From Aquabacterium sp. (GTDB lineage: Bacteria > Pseudomonadota > Gammaproteobacteria > Burkholderiales > Burkholderiaceae_C), in assembly GCF_016195855.1 (NCBI RefSeq), contig NZ_JACPYU010000001.1:1-49826 (forward strand): a stretch of DNA of 49,826 nucleotides. Direction: 5' to 3'. The position numbers and the translations under genes were made by a program. Below the pieces are notes generated by a model, which made no database searches, was not told the origin of the DNA, and worked only from the letters and a program-made list of their open reading frames with translations. Positions 26,538 through 33,867 of the stretch are shown here, piece by piece. Numbering within the stretch: position 1 is the first letter of the stretch; every line of letters starts with the position of its first letter.

Positions 26538-27398
26538 ATGAACGTGAACGGCCCCCCGCCTCGCGCCACCCACTTCACCCGGCACCAGCCCGAAAGGCAA
26601 ACCGCGATGGAATGCATGATCTGCCGATCCGAGATGGCATGGTTCTTCAGCAAGGCATTCAATGCCTTCGATCTGGGCCAGGTCGACTACTGGAAGTGCC
26701 CTGCCTGCGGCTTTGCCGCCTCCAGGACCCATCTGGAGATGAGCGATGAACGTTGGGCCCGGCTCAACAACGATTTTCACGCGCAGACCCACTACACCGA
26801 AGACAACCCCTACAACCGCAACCAGCGCTATTTCAACCAGGCGCTGATGCTGTCGCTCATGCGCAAGCAGGGCCTGATCCAGCCTGACGACTGGCTGGAC
26901 TGGGGTTGCGGGGTGGGCGCCGTATCCAAGCTGCTGCAGCACTACTTCGACGTGCGCCTGGGCACCTACGACAAGTACTTCACACCCGAGGTCAACGCCC
27001 TCGCGCCAACCGATTTGCGGCCCCGGGGCCACAACCTGGTGCTCAACACGGCGGTGTTCGAACATGTGCGCGACCGCGCCACGCTGGACGAAATCGAGTC
27101 CTATGTCAGCCCGCATGGCGCGTTCGCCATCCACACCCTGGTGCCCGAGAACGTGCCCCAGAACCCGGACTGGATGTACCTGCTGCCCGTGCACTGCGCC
27201 TTCCACACCAACCGCAGCATGCAACTGCTGATGGACCAGTGGGGCTACCGCTGCTCGGTCTACAACGAGCACGCCAAGCTCTGGGTGCTGTTCCATGATG
27301 ACCCGGCCGTGATCGAGCCCAAGGTGCAGGCCTTGAACAAGGCCATGGGCTGGTCCTACCTGCACTACAAGGCCGGCTTCATGGACTACTGGAAGTAA
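26538..27398 (+). CDS. Class I SAM methyltransferase with N-terminal zinc ribbon
   Basis: A 286-residue cytoplasmic protein. Two CxxC pairs (CMIC and CPAC, about residues 27-55) form a likely zinc ribbon. A Rossmann methyltransferase domain follows with the SAM motif DWLDWGCGVGAVSKLL and the post-motif NTAVFEHVRDRATLDEI. This layout is shared with sugar and small-molecule C-methyltransferases, but the substrate is unknown. ATG 26538 is very close to its AAGGAG; GTG 26544 or ATG 26607 (MECMICRSEM) could also be starts. The BLUF gene begins three bases after its stop, so the two are one operon. Confidence 0.85.
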   Translation: MNVNGPPPRATHFTRHQPERQTAMECMICRSEMAWFFSKAFNAFDLGQVDYWKCPACGFAASRTHLEMSDERWARLNNDFHAQTHYTEDNPYNRNQRYFNQALMLSLMRKQGLIQPDDWLDWGCGVGAVSKLLQHYFDVRLGTYDKYFTPEVNALAPTDLRPRGHNLVLNTAVFEHVRDRATLDEIESYVSPHGAFAIHTLVPENVPQNPDWMYLLPVHCAFHTNRSMQLLMDQWGYRCSVYNEHAKLWVLFHDDPAVIEPKVQALNKAMGWSYLHYKAGFMDYWK

Positions 27399-27401
27399 GG
27401 C

Positions 27402-27821
27402 ATGACCACATTGCGCACCATCGTGTACGTGAGTTCGGCCACGCACAAGCTGAGCGAGGCAGAAATGGAAGCCCTGCTGCTGGACGCCCGCGAGGCCAAC
27501 CAGCGCCACGGCATCACCGGCATCCTGCTGTATGGCGAGGGCAATTTCATGCAGTGTTTTGAAGGCCCGCCCGACGCGGTGGCCTTGATCTATGCGCGCA
27601 TTCGCGCCAGCCGGCAGCACCACGATCTGATCACGTTGATGGACGAGGCTTCGGCCGAACGCTACTTCCCCGACTGGTACATGGGCGTGAGCCCGGCGTC
27701 GCATTCGGCGCAGCTCGAGCTGTCGTCCGCACAATGGCAGCGCCTGAGTCGGGACGCCAGTGCCACGGCGCCGCCGGGCATGCAGCTCTTGCAGCGCTTC
27801 TGGCAGAAACTGGCGCGCTGA
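27402..27821 (+). CDS. BLUF-domain blue-light sensor
   Basis: A 139-residue short BLUF protein that should bind FAD and sense blue light. The photochemical residues are all present: Tyr9 (RTIVYVSSA), Asn33 (ANQRHGITG), Gln51 (NFMQCFEG), and Trp92/Met94 (FPDWYMGV). Beyond the domain there are only about 40 residues, so output must go through a partner, as in PixD-type proteins. It is encoded in an operon with the zinc-ribbon methyltransferase and converges on the anti-sigma gene with 39 bp between stops, where GAGGGC-TTT-GCCCTC (27820-27834) forms a hairpin. Confidence 0.95.
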   Translation: MTTLRTIVYVSSATHKLSEAEMEALLLDAREANQRHGITGILLYGEGNFMQCFEGPPDAVALIYARIRASRQHHDLITLMDEASAERYFPDWYMGVSPASHSAQLELSSAQWQRLSRDASATAPPGMQLLQRFWQKLAR

Positions 27822-27860
27822 GGGCTTTGCCCTCGCCCTCGCCTTCGCCATTGCGCGAAC

Positions 27861-28601
27861 TCACAGCCTGACGGTTCGGCCCACAAACAGCACCGGCCCG
27901 GTCGGCTTGCCAGTGCTTGAACCGGTGGCCGGCTCCAGCGTCAGCTCGAACAGTTGTTGCTCGCCCAGCCCGGGCAGGCGGCTGACAGGCAACACATAGG
28001 TCTGCCCCGCCTTGACCAGACCCAGTGAGGTGGGCCCCTTGGCGCCTTGAGGTTTGGTCCAGAACTGCAGGCTCTTGCCCTCGGGCACGGGCGGTGTGCT
28101 GCCCACCGGCACCAGGCGCACGGATTCGCCTTCGGCCATCTCCACCACCCAGCCGGTTGATTTGTCCGGGCTTTGCAGCACGGCCAGATAACGGGCCGGT
28201 GCCGGGCCTGTCCCCGCCAGCCGTGTGCTGATCAGCATGGTGGCCATCACCAGCGAGGCGGCCACCGCGAAGGCACTGGTGGTGCGCCAGAAGCCCAGGC
28301 GCCGCCACAGGGGCTCATTGGCGGCATCGGGCTGCGTGGCGACCTGCGCCTGCGCCGCGGGCAGGCCGGGCAAGGCACCCAGACGCAGCAGCAGCCGGGG
28401 CCACAGGTCCCCCTTCACGGCCATGGGGCTGACACGCTCGTTGAGCGAGAGCAGGTGGTCCTGCCAGGCATAGACCTCGGCCTTGAGGTCCCGGTCGGTG
28501 GCCGCGCGCGCTTCAAAGGCCTGTTTGTCATCGGGCGTCAAGGTGCCCAGGACGTACTCGCCCGCATTGGCCACACGCTCTTGCGGATCTTCCAGGTTCA
28601 T
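27861..28601 (-). CDS. Anti-sigma factor, RskA-like, membrane-bound
   Basis: A 246-residue protein. The N-terminal part (GEYVLGTLTPDDKQAFE) fits the sigma-binding anti-sigma domain, then comes one membrane helix (about residues 107-128, FAVAASLVMATMLIS) and a C-terminal RskA-type periplasmic domain. It would hold the ECF sigma factor at the membrane until a signal leads to its release. ATG 28601 overlaps the sigma stop as ATGA and has AAGGAG eight bases upstream. No zinc-binding HxxxCxxC motif is seen, so it is not of the ChrR/ZAS type. Confidence 0.92.
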   Translation of the reverse strand: MNLEDPQERVANAGEYVLGTLTPDDKQAFEARAATDRDLKAEVYAWQDHLLSLNERVSPMAVKGDLWPRLLLRLGALPGLPAAQAQVATQPDAANEPLWRRLGFWRTTSAFAVAASLVMATMLISTRLAGTGPAPARYLAVLQSPDKSTGWVVEMAEGESVRLVPVGSTPPVPEGKSLQFWTKPQGAKGPTSLGLVKAGQTYVLPVSRLPGLGEQQLFELTLEPATGSSTGKPTGPVLFVGRTVRL

Positions 28602-29143
28602 GACAAGCACTCCTTCAACGCCAGCAGGCCGCGCCTCACCCAGGACTTGACCGTGCCAATCGGCTTGTCCAGGCGCTGGGCAATCTGCTCATGGGTGTAG
28701 CCCTCCACATAGGCATCGATCACGCACTGCCGCTTGGGCTCATCCAGCAGGCTCAGGCACCGGTCCAGTGCCTGCTCGTCGTGGCCGCCGTGTGCATCGT
28801 GCGTGGGCAGGGCCTGCTCGGCCAGCAGGTCGATGTCGTCGCCCATGAGTTGCTCGCGGCCTGCGCGGCGCACCGCATCGAGCGCGCGGTGCCGCACCAC
28901 GGTGTAGATCCAGCCTCGCCCCGAGCCCAGTGCGCGCTCGTAGGTGTCGGCTCGCTGCCAGATCTGCAAAAAGGCGTCCTGCAGCACGTCATGCGCGAGG
29001 TCGCGGTCTCGCACGATGCGCATGGCCACGCCCAGCAACCAGCGGGATTCACGTTCGTACAAGGCGCGAAACGCAAAACGCTCGCCTCTGGCACAGGCTT
29101 CCAGCGCGGCGTCATAGTCGAAGAAATCGGCGTGGGTTTGCAT
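28598..29143 (-). CDS. ECF-type RNA polymerase sigma factor
   Basis: A 181-residue sigma-70 family protein. Region 2 spans ALYERESRWLLGVAMRIV to VVRHRALDAVRR, with the helix RDRDLAHDVLQDAFLQIWQR. Region 4 is YVEGYTHEQIAQRL followed by IGTVKSWVRRGLLALKECL. It should direct transcription of a small stress regulon. ATG 29143 (MQTHADFFDY) is chosen; translation further upstream gives an unlikely hydrophobic extension and there is no strong ribosome site. It is coupled to its anti-sigma by ATGA. A DUF4394 gene lies 109 bp upstream on the same strand. Confidence 0.93.
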   Translation of the reverse strand: MQTHADFFDYDAALEACARGERFAFRALYERESRWLLGVAMRIVRDRDLAHDVLQDAFLQIWQRADTYERALGSGRGWIYTVVRHRALDAVRRAGREQLMGDDIDLLAEQALPTHDAHGGHDEQALDRCLSLLDEPKRQCVIDAYVEGYTHEQIAQRLDKPIGTVKSWVRRGLLALKECLS

Positions 29144-29176
29144 CAGCTCGGCGAACAGGAACAGGAGCAGGAACAG

Positions 29177-29236
29177 GGCCCATGCACACGAAGACATCTG
29201 CATGCAGCCCAGGATCTTGCCCGGACTGCATGGGCC
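29177..29236. promoter_or_regulatory. CATGCA-type inverted repeats upstream of the ECF sigma gene
   Basis: GGCCCATGCA (29177-29186) and TGCATGGGCC (29227-29236) are a perfect 10-bp inverted repeat, with the self-complementary CTGCATGCAG (29198-29207) between them. The three TGCATG-type boxes lie in the gap between the DUF4394 stop and the sigma start. They could bind a regulator or fold as alternative hairpins in the transcript. No T-run follows. Confidence 0.4.
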
Positions 29237-29252
29237 TGTAGCAAGGAGGGGC

Positions 29253-30176
29253 TTAGTCTTGTGCCAGCGGCACGGCGATGTCCATCACGGTCAGGGCGCT
29301 TGGCAAGGTGCCGCGCGCTGTGGCCTTGCCCGTCAGCAGGTTGATGTCGTAGAGCCCCACGCTGCCATCGGCAGCAGAGAGCGTGGCCAGGGCGCGGTTG
29401 CGCACGGTGACGCCACCACGCACGACGCTGTAGATGTCAAAGCCTGTGAGGGTGGCGCCGTCCACGGTGAGCTTGCCGGTGGGCACCAGCGAGCCGTTGT
29501 TGGGCGGCGATTGCAGGGCGACCTGGTCGAGTGCGGCGTCCAGCACGAACAAGGTGGTGCCCGTTGTGGCTGGCGTGGCCGGGCTCAGGTCGTTGTTGGT
29601 GTAGGCCGCGCCGGCCACGCCCAGGGCGCTCGTGCCGGCGGTGTAGTTCAGGGCGCCGTCCAGCAAGGTCACCCCACCGGCATTGACGTTGTGGCGCAGG
29701 TTCTGGCCGGTGTCGCTGACGATGCGCAGACGGTCGGCCACGGGGTTGAAGTCCACGCCGAAGGTGTTGCCCGACAAGGCCATGCTCAGGCGGTTGACCA
29801 GCGTGGCCTGGGCGTGGCCGGTGTCCAGCATGTAGACACCACCGGCGTCACCCACGCCATAGAGCTGGCCGTCCTGCACGCGAAAATCGATGCCGACCAG
29901 GCGAGTGTCCACCTGCAGGCCGCTCACCGCGCCGATGAGCTGAAGGCGCGAAGGGCGGCGTTCGTTGAAGCACACCAGGCGGCCATCGGTGGTCAGGCCC
30001 ACCACATTGAGCGCATCGGCATCGGCGTGCTTCTTGAAGGGCGCGATGGGTGAACTGGCGGTGTCCGGCATGCCGCTGGCACACGACAGGCGATGCTCGT
30101 CAGCTTGGGCTGCTTGAGCGGCGGGGGTCAGTACCAGCAAGCTGGCGGCCAGGGCAAGAGAATGGCGAAGCGACAT
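29253..30176 (-). CDS. DUF4394 secreted protein
   Basis: A 307-residue protein with a clear signal peptide (MSLRHSLALAASLLVLTPAA, cleavage after AQA). The mature part fits DUF4394: LNVVGLTTDGRLVCFNE, then LVGIDFRVQDGQLYGVGDAG and FGVDFNPVADRLRIVSDTGQ, a predicted beta-propeller-like repeat. Function is unknown. DUF4394 genes often lie beside ECF sigma/RskA pairs, so it may be a regulon member or a periplasmic modulator. ATG 30176 has AAGGAG six bases upstream. Confidence 0.88.
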   Translation of the reverse strand: MSLRHSLALAASLLVLTPAAQAAQADEHRLSCASGMPDTASSPIAPFKKHADADALNVVGLTTDGRLVCFNERRPSRLQLIGAVSGLQVDTRLVGIDFRVQDGQLYGVGDAGGVYMLDTGHAQATLVNRLSMALSGNTFGVDFNPVADRLRIVSDTGQNLRHNVNAGGVTLLDGALNYTAGTSALGVAGAAYTNNDLSPATPATTGTTLFVLDAALDQVALQSPPNNGSLVPTGKLTVDGATLTGFDIYSVVRGGVTVRNRALATLSAADGSVGLYDINLLTGKATARGTLPSALTVMDIAVPLAQD

Positions 30177-30296
30177 GGCTGCTCCTTAAGGTGTGGGTTG
30201 AGCGTGACAGCACCGCCTCTGGCTTGCAGGCCAGGTTCAAGGCGGGCTCGTCATGCACTACTCACGAACCTTTTGAAAAGATGCAGTCAGTTCAAC

Positions 30297-31559
30297 TTAT
30301 TTTTGCGCCGCCGCTTCGCGCAGCTTGTCCTTCTTGCTCTTGCGCTTGCCCTTGATGCCGCCGTTGGGGTCCAGCCCCTTGGGGCCGGTGGGTTCGCCCT
30401 GCTCGTCCACGGGCGCCGTGTCGGTGGGCTCGAAACCAGGGATCTGCTCACGCGGCACGCGCTGGCCCTGGCGATTTTCGATCAGGCGGAAATGGCTTTC
30501 GGTCTGTGGTGTGACGAAGCTCACCGCCAGGCCGCTGGCCCCTGCCCGGCCCGTGCGGCCGATGCGGTGGATGTAGTCGGCCGGGGCGCGGGGCAGGTCG
30601 AAGTTGACCACCACGGGCAGATCGGCGATGTGGATGCCACGCGCGGCCACGTCGGTGGCCACGACCACCTGCAGCTCGCTGGCCTTGAAGGCATCGAGCA
30701 CCTGCTTGCGTGCGCCCTGGCTGAGGTCGCCATGGAACGCCGCCGAGTGGATGCCGGCGCGGTGCAGCTTGTGCGCCACCAGCTCGGTGCCGTATTTGGT
30801 GGCGGCAAACACCAGCACGCGCGTCCACTGCTCTTGCTTGATCAGGGTCTTGAGCAATTGCGCCCGCTTGTCGGCATCGACCTCGATGGCGCGCTGCGTG
30901 ATGTCGGGCGCGTGCTCGGGCGCATCGGGCATCTCGATGAGCACGGGGTCGTGCAGCAGCGCATGCGCCAGCTCCTGCACGTCCTCGGGGAAGGTGGCCG
31001 AGAAGAACAGGTTCTGGCGCTGCGCGGGCAGCATCTCCAGGATCTGAGAGAGCTCGTCGGCAAAGCCCATGTCCAGCAGGCGATCGGCCTCGTCCAGCAC
31101 GAGGGCGCCCACGCTGGACAGGCTCAGCGCGTTGTGGTCGATGAGGTCCAGCAAACGGCCTGGCGTGGCCACGACGATGTCGGCGCCACCACGCAGGCTC
31201 ATCATCTGCGGGTTGATGGACACGCCACCAAAGGCCACCACGGTCTTGATGCCGCCGGGCAGATCGTGCGCCAGGTCACGCACCACTTCGCCAACCTGCA
31301 CGGCCAACTCACGCGTGGGCACCAGCACCAGCACGCGCAAGCGGTGGCTGGGCCCCTGGCGCTCGCTGAGCAGGTGGTGCAACACGGGCAGGGCGAAAGC
31401 CGCGGTCTTGCCCGAGCCGGTCTGGGCCAGGCCCAGCACATCGTGGCCCTGCAGGATGGCGGGGATGGCCGCTTCCTGAATGGGCGTGGGCGTATCGAAA
31501 CCCCGATCGGCGGCAACGCGAACCAGGCTGGCCGTCAGGCCCAAAGCAGCAAATGACAT
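30297..31559 (-). CDS. rhlE: DEAD-box RNA helicase, RhlE type
   Basis: A 420-residue ATP-dependent RNA helicase, likely acting in ribosome assembly or mRNA turnover. All motifs are present in order: Q motif GFDTPTPIQ, Walker A AQTGSGKT, PTRELA, TPGR, DEAD in VLDEADRLLDMGF, SAT, TDVAARGIHI and HRIGRTGRAG. The short basic C-terminus (GKRKSKKDKLREAAA) is typical of RhlE and may bind RNA. It stands alone; the 47-residue small gene lies 66 bp upstream on the same strand. Confidence 0.95.
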   Translation of the reverse strand: MSFAALGLTASLVRVAADRGFDTPTPIQEAAIPAILQGHDVLGLAQTGSGKTAAFALPVLHHLLSERQGPSHRLRVLVLVPTRELAVQVGEVVRDLAHDLPGGIKTVVAFGGVSINPQMMSLRGGADIVVATPGRLLDLIDHNALSLSSVGALVLDEADRLLDMGFADELSQILEMLPAQRQNLFFSATFPEDVQELAHALLHDPVLIEMPDAPEHAPDITQRAIEVDADKRAQLLKTLIKQEQWTRVLVFAATKYGTELVAHKLHRAGIHSAAFHGDLSQGARKQVLDAFKASELQVVVATDVAARGIHIADLPVVVNFDLPRAPADYIHRIGRTGRAGASGLAVSFVTPQTESHFRLIENRQGQRVPREQIPGFEPTDTAPVDEQGEPTGPKGLDPNGGIKGKRKSKKDKLREAAAQK

Positions 31560-31625
31560 CGGCGCAGTGTAAGGGGACTGGGCCTGCAGGCCTCACACCG
31601 GCGCGATATTGGGCTTATTGGGCTG

Positions 31626-31769
31626 TCAGAACCAGATGTTGTGCTCGTCGTAGCAGGTCAGCTCTTCTTCCACGGTATCTTGCGCGGCCCAGCCCAGCTT
31701 GGGCCAGCCGCCAGCATGCATGCAGGCGCCAAAGAGTTGGTCGGGTTGGGTGCATTGAGATGGGTTCAT
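31626..31769 (-). CDS. 47-residue small protein, unrecognised
   Basis: A short frame with strong translation signals: AAGGAG seven bases before ATG 31769, and TGA at 31626. The product is acidic at the C-terminus and rich in aromatic residues; it contains four cysteines or so spread along it (NPSQCTQP, FGACMHAGGW, LTCYDEHNIWF) and a GGWPKLGW turn. There is no signal peptide or membrane helix. No family is recognised. It lies between rhlE and the divergent GAF-GGDEF gene, and a CRP/FNR-like palindrome sits about 120 bp upstream. Confidence rests on the ribosome site and non-random composition. Confidence 0.6.
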   Translation of the reverse strand: MNPSQCTQPDQLFGACMHAGGWPKLGWAAQDTVEEELTCYDEHNIWF

Positions 31770-31887
31770 GTGCGGACTCCTTGGAAGCGGAACGAACTGA
31801 CCTGAACATCAGGTGCATTCATGTTGCCGCCGGGTGCAAGTGGCGTGTGCAGGGCAATCCCGGTGCGTGGAGGGCCAAAGCCGCTGG

Positions 31888-31905
31888 ACGTGAGGCAGAT
31901 CACGT
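31888..31905. promoter_or_regulatory. CRP/FNR-like palindrome
   Basis: ACGTGA, six bases, TCACGT form a perfect 18-bp palindrome of the TGA-N6-TCA type bound by CRP/FNR family regulators. It is 119 bp upstream of the small gene at 31769 and 160 bp upstream of the GAF-GGDEF gene at 32065, so it could serve either. A TTGATCA sequence follows at 31918-31924. The rest of this 295-bp gap shows nothing else clear. Confidence 0.5.
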
Positions 31906-32064
31906 TTGATGGGCCCCTTGATCACGGGGGGCGGTATGTCCTGGCATGGGGGTCTCCCTCGGTTGGCCAGGGGGCCGTGCAATGCACCGCAGCATCCCTC
32001 CTGAGCATGGGCTTTTTTTTGCGCCAAGCCCGCCGATAACGATGCAAACGCTCTTGGTGAAGTC

Positions 32065-33102
32065 ATGTCAAACAGCGAAAAATCCTGCCCAGTACCCATC
32101 CCCATGCCCATCAACGAGGAACAGCGCCTGCAGTCCGTGCGCGCTTACGAAATCCTCGACACACCGCCCGAGGTGGAGTTCGATGCCCTGACCCGCATCG
32201 CGGCTCACACGTTCAACATGCCCATGGCGGTCGTGGCCTTGATGGACACGGACCGGCTCTGGTTCAAATCCCGCATTGGCCTGGATGTGCCCCAGCTGGA
32301 TCGCCAGGTTGCCTTTTGTTCGCACACCATCGTTCACCCCGAAGCGGTGTTGGTGATGCCCGATCTGAAGCAGGACCCGCGCTTTGTGGAGCATGTGCTG
32401 GTGCGCCAAGCGCCGAACCTGCGCTTTTACGCGGGTGCGCCCATCGTGGACGCACGCGGCCTGGTGCTGGGCACCATGGCGGTGCTGGACACCCAGCCTC
32501 GCGAGTTCGGCGTTGACCAGCAACTGGCCTTGCAGGATCTGTCCACGCTGGTCATGACCGCGTTGGACAGCCGCAAGCGCGCGCTGCAACTGGCCCACAT
32601 GGCCATGACGGACCACCTGACGGGTTTGAGCAACCGCGCCCAGTTCGACCGGGCGCTGGAGGCCGAGATGGCCCATGCCATGCGCAATGGCGAGCCGTTC
32701 ACGGTGCTGTGCATGGACCTGGATGGCTTCAAGGAAGTCAACGATGGTTTTGGGCACGCGGCGGGCGATGAGGTGCTGTGCGAGGTGTCGCGGCGTCTGG
32801 CGCAGCAGGTGCGTGTGGGTGATGTGCTGGCGCGTTTTGGTGGCGATGAGTTTGGCGTGGTGATGCGCCATGGCGCCAAGGATTCGGCGCAGGTGCTGGC
32901 CAAGCGCATCGTGCGAGCGGTGTCGGCGCCGATCACCTTGTCCACGGGCGATGAGATTGGCGTGGGCATCTCGGTGGGCATGGCGGCTTATTCGGATGAG
33001 GTCGAGTCGGTGCGCAAGTTGCTGGCACAGGCCGATCAAGCGCTGTATCAGGCCAAGAAGCAGAACGAGAAGCGCTGGAAGATGTTTGTGGGCATTCGCT
33101 GA
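32065..33102 (+). CDS. GAF-GGDEF diguanylate cyclase
   Basis: A 345-residue cytoplasmic enzyme predicted to make c-di-GMP from two GTP. A GAF domain (about residues 35-170) is followed by GGDEF (about 180-340). The active motif ARFGGDEFGVV is intact, and an RxxD product-inhibition site (RVGD) lies five residues before it. The GAF start (YEILDTPPEVEFDALTRIAA) is of a widespread type whose ligand is unknown. The cyclase domain begins with the typical DHLTGLSNRAQFD. It is a single gene, with repeat element B directly downstream. Confidence 0.94.
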   Translation: MSNSEKSCPVPIPMPINEEQRLQSVRAYEILDTPPEVEFDALTRIAAHTFNMPMAVVALMDTDRLWFKSRIGLDVPQLDRQVAFCSHTIVHPEAVLVMPDLKQDPRFVEHVLVRQAPNLRFYAGAPIVDARGLVLGTMAVLDTQPREFGVDQQLALQDLSTLVMTALDSRKRALQLAHMAMTDHLTGLSNRAQFDRALEAEMAHAMRNGEPFTVLCMDLDGFKEVNDGFGHAAGDEVLCEVSRRLAQQVRVGDVLARFGGDEFGVVMRHGAKDSAQVLAKRIVRAVSAPITLSTGDEIGVGISVGMAAYSDEVESVRKLLAQADQALYQAKKQNEKRWKMFVGIR

Positions 33103-33137
33103 TTGCTGACTCCGCAGGCGCTTCATTCACGGGGCGC

Positions 33138-33827
33138 TTTGGCGGGGGAGCGCGAGGCGGGGGCCGAGCCGGCATCCGTCCAGGCTTCATGTTGGTGGCC
33201 CCGCGCAGCGGGGCTGCCTTGCGATGCTCGTGTCAAGGTGGCGCGGGGGAACTCGCTGCGCAGACCTTGTCTGCTTCGCTCGAACAACCCCCGCGAGTCA
33301 GATCACGAAGCGCGCTGCGCGCGCCCACCTCGCCCCTGCGCTTCTCAGCACCAACAAGGCGCCCGGCCAGATGCCGGCTCAACCCTTTTCCGCCTCGCTC
33401 GTGGCATGCACAGGTCCATGTCCTGGCGCAGGGGGAGATTCAGGTTTCGATGCAATAAAGCTGCTGCAGTTGCAGTTGTTGTCCCGATCGTCGCTATCGA
33501 TTCCCACGCCCTTGCGGCAATGTCTGCCTGTTTGCGCACCGTTCGCTGCACGGCGCCAGCAACCGTGGCGACACACAAGCGGGGCGATCAAAGGCTGAGG
33601 TGGTGTGCGGCGGGGCGCCTTGGTGACGCCGAGACGCGCAGGGGCGAGGTGGGCACGCGCAGCGTGCGTCGTCCATCTGACTGGCCCGATTTGTTTGAAC
33701 GAAGCGGCACAGCCGCGCCGTGAGTTGGAGGGCCCCACCTCGTCACGAGCACCGAGGGCAGTCCTGCCTGCGGCAGGACCGTCAACATGAAGCCCCGCCG
33801 CATGCCACCTCAGCCGCGCCCCGCGCT
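33138..33827. repeat. Long inverted-repeat element, copy B (non-coding, multi-hairpin)
   Basis: A 690-bp relative of the element at 17828-18483, again between two convergent genes. Arms at 33183-33365 and 33614-33794 are inverted. Left-arm hairpins: GCCCCGC with GCGGGGC (33198-33214), CGCGGGGG with CCCCCGCG (33242-33249 and 33288-33295), GCAGAC with GTCTGC (33260-33274). Right-arm hairpin: GTCCTGCC with GGCAGGAC (33761-33779). The outer flanks and the block CGGCGCCAGCAACCGTGGCG beside the right arm match copy A; the centre (about 33400-33550) does not. Open frames on both strands are not considered genes. Confidence 0.85.
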
Positions 33828-33867
33828 CTCAAGCCAAAGCGAACAAACCACGCAACCCAAACAACCC

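Noticed and set aside
27820..27834. GAGGGC-TTT-GCCCTC hairpin between the BLUF and anti-sigma genes as a terminator
   Set aside because: The stem is short and no T-run follows on either strand, so it is noted in the BLUF entry but not called.
29202..30053. Long plus-strand frame opposite the DUF4394 gene, and many similar antisense frames elsewhere
   Set aside because: In high-GC DNA antisense frames stay open by codon bias; the minus-strand protein has a signal peptide and a recognised family.
31906..32001. 31-codon minus-strand frame preceded by AGGAGGG near 32000
   Set aside because: The ribosome site is almost touching the ATG, the composition is random-looking, and nothing supports it.
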